Source of the DNA: Nitrososphaera sp.
GTDB taxonomy: Archaea; Thermoproteota; Nitrososphaeria; Nitrososphaerales; Nitrososphaeraceae
Assembly: GCA_023252395.1 (NCBI GenBank)
Contig: JAJPDY010000078.1
Span: 1 to 6,149 of the forward strand
Direction of reading: 5' to 3'
DNA: 6,149 bases
Position numbers and translations under genes: made by a program
The notes under the pieces: generated by a model
Databases searched by the model: none
Seen by the model: only the letters and a program-made list of their open reading frames with translations
Told to the model about the DNA's origin: nothing
In this document: piece by piece, positions 1 to 5,423 of the stretch
Numbering within the stretch: position 1 is the stretch's first letter
Layout: each line of letters opens with the position of its first letter

Positions 1-671
1 TTCTTGGTAAACTCGGGCGTCTGCAGCACCTTGTTAAAGTCGGTGTTTGGTGATGTCCTGTTTTCCTCAAACCCAAAGTCAACATAAGGCGATGTTTTTA
101 CTAGAATTTCTCTGCAAGAGTCAAGCACAGCATCTTCCGTGTAGGTGTCGGTTATGCCGGAAAAATTGAGCAGTATCTTTGCGTTGCCCTTTGGGCCTTT
201 GCTGAACTTTTTCAAGTTGTTAACGGTATAGTCAAGCCCCTTGTGCGGGTACCCTTGCGCGTTGACTATTGCTTCTCTTTCGTCGTCTATGACGATTCTG
301 ACCGTGCCTTCGCTCTTTGGCCGCTGGCGGTTGCCTGCGCGGGGCTCTTTTAGCACGCTGCCCGGGTTTAGAAAGCCAAAGATGTACGACGTGGGCTCTA
401 GCACGTCACAGTTCTTGTCAAAGCCTGCGGCAATGCCGACGGGACCTTTCAATTCGTGATTGCCTATTCTGAGCGCCAGCTGGTCGCCGGGGTCAAAATA
501 TGACGCGTTCTGCCTGAATTTCTCTGTCATCTTGAGCAGGCGCTCTTTGGCTTTTTCATGCACTACTTCTGCCTGAGCAAGCTCGTCTGTTGCCTTGTAC
601 CGGGAATAAAGGTACCTTCTGTAGAGCCTGAAAAGAGAAGGATCGAGACTTGCCTTGAAAGTATCAAGCAC
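1..671 (-). CDS. pyrD: Dihydroorotate dehydrogenase class 2-like protein (3' end outside window)
   Basis: Only the first 223 residues lie in the window; the C-terminus is beyond the left edge. The family is an FMN flavoprotein that oxidises dihydroorotate to orotate in pyrimidine synthesis, class 2 members passing electrons to membrane quinones. Seen: an N-terminal helical region (about 1-58) with a histidine-containing segment (AEVVHEKAKERL) like the class 2 quinone-tunnel helices; the FMN-site motif AAGFDKN at 81-87; GSVLKEPRAGN at 104-114, matching the usual GTVTPRPQPGN; and NRTSPNT at 204-210, keeping the class 2 catalytic-base serine (S207) and both asparagines. Odd: the usual GFN of the substrate site is GYP (140-142). 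The GTG at 669-671 is the first usable start after in-frame stops, with a TATA box 43 nt upstream. The family is clear; true dihydroorotate activity is less certain, and a divergent paralogue is possible. Confidence 0.85.
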   Translation of the reverse strand, partial: MLDTFKASLDPSLFRLYRRYLYSRYKATDELAQAEVVHEKAKERLLKMTEKFRQNASYFDPGDQLALRIGNHELKGPVGIAAGFDKNCDVLEPTSYIFGFLNPGSVLKEPRAGNRQRPKSEGTVRIVIDDEREAIVNAQGYPHKGLDYTVNNLKKFSKGPKGNAKILLNFSGITDTYTEDAVLDSCREILVKTSPYVDFGFEENRTSPNTDFNKVLQTPEFTK

Positions 672-710
672 CTTCTTGCTGGCCTGCCTCTCTCAATTTC
701 AGAGCCTTCC

Positions 711-716
711 TATATA
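711..716 (-). promoter_or_regulatory. TATA box of the PyrD-like gene
   Basis: The minus strand reads CATATATAGG here, a strong archaeal box A. Its centre lies about 43 nt before the GTG start at 671, so transcription should begin near 688 and leave a leader of about 17 nt. The leader has GAGAGAGG at its very beginning and no well-placed Shine-Dalgarno site. The box sits directly behind the stop codon of the 71-residue gene, so the PyrD-like gene probably has its own promoter rather than depending on read-through. Confidence 0.6.
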
Positions 717-719
717 TGG

Positions 720-935
720 CTAGTGCTGGCTGTCCTTGACAAACTGCCACAGCTGCGACCAGAGGCTGTCAAACTGGTGGCTGTCAGAAATTTCATACCT
801 GACAGAGTTGCCGTACTCGTTTGTAACCTCAAGTACCGGCACGCCACTTTCCGAGTTTATCATTATGCTCTTCTTTGCAAGGTATATTGACAGACCTTCG
901 CCCTTCTTGCCCTTTTGTATCTTGAGTTCTACCAA
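720..935 (-). CDS. Small protein of unknown function (71 aa, TTG start)
   Basis: I do not recognise this protein. It has a lysine-rich start (MVELKIQKGKKGEG), a middle that reads like alternating beta strands (about residues 14-50), and a C-terminal amphipathic part rich in aromatic residues (two Trp, two Phe between 54 and 66). There is no signal peptide, membrane segment or cysteine. The only upstream in-frame start-type codon before a stop is the TTG at 933-935. It is supported by a TATA-like element whose centre lies 27 nt upstream, the spacing of a leaderless archaeal mRNA. It lies between the cupin (68 nt away) and the PyrD-like gene (48 nt away), all on the minus strand. Coding is likely because the frame is open, the composition is protein-like and it fills the gap, but the TTG start lowers certainty. 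An internal ATG at residue 25 is the alternative start. Confidence 0.6.
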   Translation of the reverse strand: MVELKIQKGKKGEGLSIYLAKKSIMINSESGVPVLEVTNEYGNSVRYEISDSHQFDSLWSQLWQFVKDSQH

Positions 936-959
936 GCAAGTTATCTGGCTGCGCGCATC

Positions 960-964
960 TATAT
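960..964 (-). promoter_or_regulatory. TATA-like element of the 71-aa gene
   Basis: The minus strand reads TTGATATAG. Its ATATA core is centred at 962, 27 nt before the TTG start at 935. This spacing predicts that transcription starts at or next to the start codon (leaderless). The core is short, so the call leans on position more than on sequence. Confidence 0.45.
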
Positions 965-1003
965 CAACCTAGTATGCAATAACCGATTCTCTGTACAACA
1001 ATG

Positions 1004-1381
1004 CTAGGCGGCTGCCGCTCTAGTGGCCTTGGCTGGAATTCCTGCCCGCTTGTAGTCATCTTCAAGCCTTATGATGTCGTTTTCGTCAAACTTGCCATAC
1101 GAGATTTCAAGTATCACGCAGCCGCTGTCTAGCGCGCCGACGCGGTGCTTTGCCTGCTTTGGGATGGTGAGAGTCTCGCCTTCAGTCAGGATCATTGTCT
1201 TGCCATCCAGCTCAACCATTGCAGTCCCCTTTATGACTTTCCAGAATTCAGAGCGCTTGTTATGATATTGCAGGCTAAGGCGGGAATTCTGGTTAACGTA
1301 GATTAGTTTGACGGTGCAGGGCTTGTTTTCATGGAACTTTTCAAATTTGCCCCACGGCCTGTCTTCAGAATAAATGTTCAT
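1004..1381 (-). CDS. Stand-alone cupin, mannose-6-phosphate isomerase type II family
   Basis: This 125-residue protein is a single cupin barrel like the C-terminal domain of bifunctional ManC/AlgA enzymes, which interconverts mannose-6-phosphate and fructose-6-phosphate with a bound metal. Seen: the family entry motif RPWGKFEKF (8-16); RLSLQYHNKRSEFW (34-47), matching the family's RLSLQxHxxRxEHW; KGTAMVELDG (51-60); and the second cupin motif EGETLTIPKQAKHRV (67-81). Likely metal ligands are Q38, H40, E45 and H79. The second His of the usual HxH is Lys42 and the usual EHW is EFW. No nucleotidyltransferase domain is attached. The C-terminus is a short Ala-rich tail. The ATG at 1379-1381 is supported by a TATA element about 26 nt upstream. 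It could serve sugar-nucleotide or glycan synthesis, or be a cupin with another substrate; no sugar genes adjoin it to decide. Confidence 0.85.
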   Translation of the reverse strand: MNIYSEDRPWGKFEKFHENKPCTVKLIYVNQNSRLSLQYHNKRSEFWKVIKGTAMVELDGKTMILTEGETLTIPKQAKHRVGALDSGCVILEISYGKFDENDIIRLEDDYKRAGIPAKATRAAAA

Positions 1382-1403
1382 AGAAGAAAAGGGGTAAAAA
1401 GTG

Positions 1404-1409
1404 ATTTAA
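1404..1409 (-). promoter_or_regulatory. TATA box of the cupin gene
   Basis: The minus strand reads GTTAAATC, with TTAAAT centred about 26 nt ahead of the ATG at 1381, predicting a leaderless transcript. It is one half of a divergent promoter pair with the box at 1432-1440; the two cores lie only about 30 nt apart, so the two genes may influence each other's transcription. Confidence 0.55.
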
Positions 1410-1431
1410 CAATTTCCATCTGTCCGGATCA

Positions 1432-1440
1432 AAATAAATA
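1432..1440 (+). promoter_or_regulatory. TATA box of the Cys/His-rich small gene
   Basis: AAATAAATA is centred at 1436, 27 nt before the GTG at 1463. This is the spacing expected for a leaderless archaeal mRNA and is the main reason for choosing GTG 1463 over the upstream ATG at 1331, which lies inside the opposing cupin gene and upstream of this promoter. Confidence 0.55.
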
Positions 1441-1462
1441 CTGTTTGCGTAACAATCTACCT

Positions 1463-1666
1463 GTGTCCAAGTCGGGCGACTGCGTCAAGAACGAGCACGG
1501 GTCCTGCAAGGGATTTATCAAGGAGATGGTCGACTCGTCTGAGGTGACCAAGATGTGTGGCTGCCCCTGCCACGACAGCATGTACCAGCTTGTCCGAAAC
1601 ACGCTTGCAGTAGTGAACAGCCAGAGAAACAACCCATATCAATTCACTGCGGACAACGACATCTAG
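1463..1666 (+). CDS. Small Cys/His-rich probable metal-binding protein (67 aa)
   Basis: I do not recognise a named family. The protein has five cysteines and two histidines in a pattern like a small zinc or metal site: C7, H12, C15, then a CGCPCH cluster (C32, C34, C36, H37). A helix-like middle (SELKs absent; residues 17-31, GFIKEMVDSSEVTKM) joins the two halves, and a polar tail follows (38-67). There is no signal peptide or membrane segment, so it is likely cytoplasmic. The open frame continues upstream to an ATG at 1331, but that part overlaps the cupin gene on the other strand; the GTG at 1463 has a TATA box 27 nt upstream and is preferred. Its stop overlaps the stop of the SemiSWEET gene on the opposite strand. 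Metal binding or nucleic-acid binding is inference from the cysteine pattern only. Confidence 0.75.
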   Translation: MSKSGDCVKNEHGSCKGFIKEMVDSSEVTKMCGCPCHDSMYQLVRNTLAVVNSQRNNPYQFTADNDI

Positions 1667-1980
1667 ACTAATTTAGCGGGCTTTTTGCCATAGGCAAACT
1701 TCATGTAAAGCAAGATAATGTTGAATGCGCTGGCGGTTGCATTTGCCCCAATTATCACCAAGTCGCTCTTGAACACGCCATAGACCATCCAGAGCACGGT
1801 GCCTGTTGCGAAAAAACTCATCAGATAGCGCGAGACATCGTCCATGCTCTTGGTCCTGTAAGCCTTGACTATCTGTGGCAAAAAGCTAGAAGTGGTGAGC
1901 ATTGCCGCAGCTGCGCCTATCATCGTTACCATCGTGTCCGGAGAAATGGCCTGCTTTAGCAGCGGCAGCAGAAAAAACAT
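1663..1980 (-). CDS. SemiSWEET / PQ-loop (MtN3-like) small membrane transporter
   Basis: This 105-residue protein is a three-helix half-transporter of the SemiSWEET family; known members dimerise in the cell membrane and carry sugars down their gradient. Seen: three hydrophobic segments at about 15-37, 48-70 and 73-95; the PQ-loop motif at the end of the first (FLPQIVKAYRTKSMDDVS, with P35 and Q36); LWMVYGV (63-69) at the end of the second; and an asparagine in the third (N80, IIGANATASAFN), a position kept in the family. The C-terminus is basic (YGKKPAK). Length fits a SemiSWEET with about 15 extra N-terminal residues; an internal ATG at residue 17 would give the usual short form, but the promoter position favours the ATG at 1978-1980. 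The substrate cannot be read from the sequence. Its stop overlaps the convergent Cys/His-rich gene. Confidence 0.87.
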   Translation of the reverse strand: MFFLLPLLKQAISPDTMVTMIGAAAAMLTTSSFLPQIVKAYRTKSMDDVSRYLMSFFATGTVLWMVYGVFKSDLVIIGANATASAFNIILLYMKFAYGKKPAKLV

Positions 1981-2003
1981 CCAGACTTGATTTCCTGCTG
2001 GAG

Positions 2004-2012
2004 CATATTAAA
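2004..2012 (-). promoter_or_regulatory. TATA box of the SemiSWEET gene
   Basis: The minus strand reads TTTTAATATG, centred about 28 nt ahead of the ATG at 1980, which predicts a leaderless or nearly leaderless mRNA. It is divergent to the box at 2031-2037, with the two cores about 26 nt apart. Confidence 0.5.
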
Positions 2013-2030
2013 ACTCTATCTTGCTAGCGA

Positions 2031-2037
2031 TTATATA
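2031..2037 (+). promoter_or_regulatory. TATA box of the 53-aa gene
   Basis: TTATATA (followed by G) is a near-ideal archaeal box A, centred 26 nt before the ATG at 2060. This predicts a leaderless mRNA and is strong support that the short reading frame behind it is a real gene. Confidence 0.65.
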
Positions 2038-2059
2038 GTAACGCTGGCATAGCAGACGC

Positions 2060-2221
2060 ATGGCCCAGCTAAAGGATCTGGTGGATGGAACGGTGGTTGG
2101 CTCTGGTTCTGACTATATTGTCATACAAAAGGGCAAAAGGCGGCTTTTGCTCGAGTTTTCATCTTTCAAGCTGCAAGAGCTGAAAAACGCGGGTACTCCG
2201 TACGGCTCTCAAATAGACTAG
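2060..2221 (+). CDS. Small protein of unknown function (53 aa)
   Basis: I do not recognise this protein. It starts MAQLKDLVDGTVVG, continues with a strand-like stretch (DYIVIQKGKRRLLLEF, 18-33) carrying a basic KGKRR patch, and ends with a helix-like SSFKLQELKNAG and a polar tail. There is no cysteine, signal peptide or membrane segment. Evidence for coding is the ATG exactly 26 nt downstream of a strong TATA box, an amino-acid makeup like a folded cytoplasmic protein, and the fit between the divergent SemiSWEET gene and the top6 operon on the same strand. It ends 76 nt before top6B, which has its own promoter. A nucleic-acid-binding role would fit the basic patch but is speculation. Confidence 0.7.
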   Translation: MAQLKDLVDGTVVGSGSDYIVIQKGKRRLLLEFSSFKLQELKNAGTPYGSQID

Positions 2222-2266
2222 ATTAACTTTTAGTGTCTATTGAGTCAAAAAATTTATCGTAAAAAG

Positions 2267-2272
2267 TTAAAT
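2267..2272 (+). promoter_or_regulatory. TATA box of the top6B-top6A operon
   Basis: TTAAAT in the context AAAAAGTTAAATGG is centred about 28 nt before the TTG start of top6B, matching leaderless transcription. A second AT-rich stretch (AAAAAATTTATC, 2247-2258) lies upstream at about 44 nt and could be an alternative box giving a leader of about 17 nt. Confidence 0.5.
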
Positions 2273-2297
2273 GGAGTTAGCGAAATAGTCTCACCGT

Positions 2298-4295
2298 TTG
2301 ACGCAAAAGGCTACTGTTGAAGTTACAGTCGCGCAGGACAAGCCCGCCAAGTCCAAAGGAAGGGTCAGGTACGACAAAAAGGCCGAATCAGAGTTCTTTG
2401 TGGACAACTCGGCGCTGGCAGGCTTTACCACGGAGCGCATCCTGTACATGGCAGTAAGGGAGCTCATAGAGAATTCGCTTGACTCCTGCGAAACTGCCCA
2501 TATACTTCCAAGAATATCATTGTCGCTCAAGACGCTTGATTCTGGTAATGACCTGTGGATGATCACCTGCGAAGACAACGGCATTGGCGTGCCTCCTGAC
2601 AAGGTGCCAGTGGCAGTCTGTTCTTTTCTGACATCCGGCAAGTACGTGGAAAAGCAGCAGCGCGGCCTCTTTGGAGTCGGCCTGAAAATGATAGCCGCAT
2701 TTTCAACAAAGGATACCATTCATCCGCTCAAGGTCTGGTCAAAATCAAGTGAAGAAGAGTCAGAGCATTACTTTGAGCTCAGAACCGACATCAGCACCAA
2801 CAAGCCAATTGTCCTTGCCAAGAAGGCGCTAAAGGAAGGCGAGGGCAAGGTGGCAGGCGAATCCGGCTTTAGGGTCGAAGCAGTGCTTCGCGCAAGGCTC
2901 TCGCAAATCACAAGAAACAACATCAAGAACAAGATTAACGAGTACATCAGCCAGACAAGCGTGGTCAACCCTTATGCCATAGTTGAATTTGAAACGGATG
3001 AGGGTAAGGTCACGTTTGACCGGAGGACAGAAGTGATGCCGCAGCCCGCCAAGGAGGTGCTGCCACACCCTGCAGACATGGATCTCCAGACCCTGAAAAA
3101 AGCGATAATGAACTTTATGAATCAAAAAACCACGCTTCAGGGAGTGCTGTCGACTTCGTTCCAGAAATTGTCTTCCGGAAAAGCCAAAGAGATCATTGAT
3201 AACGCAAAGCTGGAGAACAAGCCTGCCGACAAGTACACAGAGCATGAACTTATCGAAGTGGTAAACATCTGCCGGCAGACGAGCTTCCAGCAGGCAAACA
3301 CGGATCACCTCAGCCCAATTGGAGAGGAGATACTGACTGCCGGCATGACTTCTGAATACACTATTGTCACCAACAGAGAATATGTCCCTGCAGCAGAAGG
3401 TGCAAGCGCTCCAGAAGTCCAGCGGCCGCAAATTTCTGTCAAGGTGCTAAAGCCATCGCTCACCGCGTACGCTTCAAGAACATGCGTAGTCAACAACAGA
3501 CCCACGATAGTTGAATGTGGCATAGCATACGGGGGCGACATACCCTCGTTCAAGCTCTACAGGTTTGCAAACAAGATCCCTCTGCTGTACGACGAAGGAT
3601 CAGACGTTGCAAAGGAGGTTGTTTCTGAAGTTGAGATAAACAAGATGGGCATTTCAAAGAAGGAGGTAAAGGAGCAGTTTGCAAACCCGGACGCCAAGTC
3701 AGATAGGGCAGTTGAACTGCTGCCTCTGCACATCTTTTTCCACATCTGCTCTACAAAAATCCCGTACAAGACCGCAGGCAAGGAGAGCATTGCTTCAGAA
3801 GGCGACTTGAAAAAATACATGAAGGCTTGTTTGTCTGAATTGTACCGCAAAGTGAGCGCGCAGATCCGAAAAGAGCTGCGCATGAAAGAGGCCGCAAGCC
3901 GGCTGAACCTATACAAGCACTACATCCCGCTGATAGTAACCGCGATTTCTGAATCAATAACAGTCGACTCTGCCAAATTAGAGCAGGCGTTTGCCGAGCT
4001 CGCAGAAAAGCATGTCAAGGGCGAGACCACCGGCTTGGCTGTTTCAGAAAAAGAAGACGAGATAACAGGCGAGCGTCTGGAGGAAGAATCAGAAGAGGTA
4101 GTAGAGATAGATGGCGAAGTGATAAAACCCGACAGGGAGCAGATAGCCATCAACGCTGCAAGAAAGAAGGGCAAGATGTCAAAGCCAAAGGGCAAAAAGA
4201 AGGAAATCCCTGAAACCCTGCAGAAAAAAAATGATCCAGAAAACCAGACAACGCTGGATACAGTGATTGACAAGCCAAAAGGGAGGAAAAAGTAG
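2298..4295 (+). CDS. top6B: DNA topoisomerase VI subunit B (ATPase)
   Basis: This is the ATP-binding subunit of the type IIB topoisomerase, which with subunit A passes one DNA duplex through another to remove supercoils and decatenate chromosomes. Domains seen in the 665 residues: GHKL ATPase at about 33-235, with the N-box ELIENSLD (E55, N59, D62), the G1 box EDNGIG (92-97) and the G2 box RGLFGVG (122-128); H2TH domain at about 265-345, ending in LSPIGEEIL; and transducer domain at about 350-550, with VECGIAYGG (405-413), ANKIPLLYDEGSD (424-436) and STKIPYKTAGKE (485-496), which probably holds the ATP-sensing switch lysine (K487). After 560 comes a charged tail, acidic at 583-604 and lysine-rich at 622-665, in place of the Ig-like domain of methanogen homologues. 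The start is TTG: no ATG or GTG fits, and the TATA box lies 28 nt upstream. The top6A gene follows after 3 nt. Confidence 0.98.
   Translation: MTQKATVEVTVAQDKPAKSKGRVRYDKKAESEFFVDNSALAGFTTERILYMAVRELIENSLDSCETAHILPRISLSLKTLDSGNDLWMITCEDNGIGVPPDKVPVAVCSFLTSGKYVEKQQRGLFGVGLKMIAAFSTKDTIHPLKVWSKSSEEESEHYFELRTDISTNKPIVLAKKALKEGEGKVAGESGFRVEAVLRARLSQITRNNIKNKINEYISQTSVVNPYAIVEFETDEGKVTFDRRTEVMPQPAKEVLPHPADMDLQTLKKAIMNFMNQKTTLQGVLSTSFQKLSSGKAKEIIDNAKLENKPADKYTEHELIEVVNICRQTSFQQANTDHLSPIGEEILTAGMTSEYTIVTNREYVPAAEGASAPEVQRPQISVKVLKPSLTAYASRTCVVNNRPTIVECGIAYGGDIPSFKLYRFANKIPLLYDEGSDVAKEVVSEVEINKMGISKKEVKEQFANPDAKSDRAVELLPLHIFFHICSTKIPYKTAGKESIASEGDLKKYMKACLSELYRKVSAQIRKELRMKEAASRLNLYKHYIPLIVTAISESITVDSAKLEQAFAELAEKHVKGETTGLAVSEKEDEITGERLEEESEEVVEIDGEVIKPDREQIAINAARKKGKMSKPKGKKKEIPETLQKKNDPENQTTLDTVIDKPKGRKK
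4281..4286 (+). promoter_or_regulatory. Shine-Dalgarno-like site for top6A
   Basis: GGGAGG lies inside the last codons of top6B and ends 12 nt before the ATG of top6A. As an internal cistron, top6A cannot be leaderless, so it needs such a site or translational coupling. The spacing is a little long; a weaker GTAGGA sits nearer, at 4292-4297. Confidence 0.45.
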
Positions 4296-4298
4296 GAC

Positions 4299-5405
4299 AT
4301 GCCAACAACAGACAAGCGCCACCAAGACGTAATGAAAAAGATCAAGCTGATAATGAAAGATGTCAGCTCTGACCTCATGGTGTCAAAGACAATGCCCGTG
4401 CTAAACGTCCCAAAGGTGGGCTACGACAACACTGTCTGGAGCGAAGAAAAGAGGATGCTCACTATTGGCGACAAGACAGTAGGCATATCACCTGACAGCA
4501 CCAAGAAAATCCCCACCTTTGCACAATATCTCGTTATGGCTAACGCCGTCCGCAAGCTGCTTGACGAAGAGATGGAAAGCACGATAAGGGGCATGTATTA
4601 CGCTACTCTCAGCACAGTAGGCGACGAAAAGAACAAACAAAAGTTCTGGACAGGCCAGGAAAATTCTGACGATGCAATCAAGGCCATCGAGCTTTTGACG
4701 GGCGTGCCAAGGGAAGAATTCTCTGTCACTTCAAAGCCAAAGGGCATGATCTCCGGGCCAATCACACTTAGAGTTGGCGGAGATATCATCGATTGCAACC
4801 TAGGCAGCAGGGCGACTTCGCAGCTGATACCAACTAACATCCGCGACGTCGAGATAGTCAAAGTAAAGGCGGACTTTGTGATGGTGGTAGAGAAAGACAC
4901 GGTGCTCAACAACATCCGCAAGTCTGGATTCATACAAAAGTACAACGCAATACTTCTGACAGGATCGGGCGAGCCAGACAGGGCTACTAGGATGATGGTC
5001 AAGACGCTCAACGAAGAATGGAAAAAGCCAGTGGTTGTCTTTGCAGACGCAGACCCATGGGGCCTTGGCATTGCGTTACGCTACAAGATCGGAAGTGAGT
5101 CATTGAGCTACGACAGCGACAGGCTCGTCACCCCTGACGCCAAGGTGCTAGGTATGATGTTCTCCGACATTGACAGGTACCAGATACCCGAGGTTGCAAG
5201 GCTTGCGGCATCAGACGAAGACATCAACAGGGCAAACGACATGAAGAAAAAGCCATGGTTCCAAGACAAGAAATGGCAAAAAGAGCTTGACATCTTCTTG
5301 AAGAGCAAGGAAAAGTGCGAGCTGGACGCGTTCTTCAAACACGGCTTCAAGTACCTTGCTGAGGTGTACCTGCCAGAGAAGCTGCGCGAAGCAGGAGTCA
5401 TCTAG
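4299..5405 (+). CDS. top6A: DNA topoisomerase VI subunit A (Spo11-like DNA-cleaving subunit)
   Basis: This subunit makes the double-strand break through a tyrosine-DNA link and is the archaeal relative of eukaryotic Spo11. In its 368 residues: a winged-helix (CAP-like) domain at about 70-150 with the active-site motif STIRGMYY (94-101), where R97 and the second tyrosine (Y101, the position used in Spo11) are the expected catalytic residues; and a Toprim domain at about 190-365, with the metal-binding glutamate in VVEKDTVLNNI (E198), GSGEPDRATR (222-231), and FADADPWG (248-255) giving D250 and D252. Most relatives have DGDPYG here, so A251 and W254 are conservative variants. TPDAKVLGM and SDIDRY follow (278-294). 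The length is normal and nothing is missing. The ATG lies 3 nt after the top6B stop, so the two are co-transcribed and probably coupled in translation, matching the one-to-one assembly of the A2B2 enzyme. Confidence 0.98.
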   Translation: MPTTDKRHQDVMKKIKLIMKDVSSDLMVSKTMPVLNVPKVGYDNTVWSEEKRMLTIGDKTVGISPDSTKKIPTFAQYLVMANAVRKLLDEEMESTIRGMYYATLSTVGDEKNKQKFWTGQENSDDAIKAIELLTGVPREEFSVTSKPKGMISGPITLRVGGDIIDCNLGSRATSQLIPTNIRDVEIVKVKADFVMVVEKDTVLNNIRKSGFIQKYNAILLTGSGEPDRATRMMVKTLNEEWKKPVVVFADADPWGLGIALRYKIGSESLSYDSDRLVTPDAKVLGMMFSDIDRYQIPEVARLAASDEDINRANDMKKKPWFQDKKWQKELDIFLKSKEKCELDAFFKHGFKYLAEVYLPEKLREAGVI

Positions 5406-5410
5406 CACAA

Positions 5411-5423
5411 CTTTTCGGTTTTA
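5411..5423 (+). terminator. Possible T-rich terminator after top6A
   Basis: CTTTTCGGTTTTA begins 6 nt after the top6A stop codon and holds two T4 runs. Archaeal transcription often ends at such T-rich tracts without a hairpin. A further T5 run lies at 5446-5450. No stable stem-loop is seen, so this is suggestive only. Confidence 0.35.

Noticed and set aside
241..890. Plus-strand open frames at 241-459 and 558-890
   Set aside because: They lie antisense to the PyrD-like gene and the 71-aa gene, whose minus-strand proteins show family motifs or better composition. The plus-strand products have no recognisable domain.
941..958. Five-codon minus-strand frame starting ATG CGC just ahead of the 71-aa gene
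   Set aside because: It overlaps the predicted TATA element and lies upstream of the predicted transcription start, so it should not be in the mRNA. There is no evidence that it is a frameshifted start of the 71-aa gene.
1331..1462. Upstream extension of the Cys/His-rich gene to an ATG at 1331
   Set aside because: It overlaps the start of the cupin gene on the other strand, lies ahead of the TATA box at 1432-1440, and does not continue the cysteine pattern in a convincing way.
1429..1642. Minus-strand open frames across the Cys/His-rich gene (1429-1632 and 1457-1642)
   Set aside because: They are shadows of the plus-strand gene, without a promoter or family likeness.
2271..2288. Five-codon plus-strand frame (MELAK, stop) ahead of top6B
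   Set aside because: It overlaps the TATA box and lies upstream of the predicted leaderless start at 2298. It is therefore unlikely to be a translated leader peptide.
2291..5408. Many long minus-strand open frames opposite top6B and top6A, such as 2829-3431, 3920-4378 and 4598-5071
   Set aside because: They are antisense shadows of two fully recognised genes with intact catalytic motifs. Their products are rich in Ser, Leu and Phe, as expected from reversed codons.
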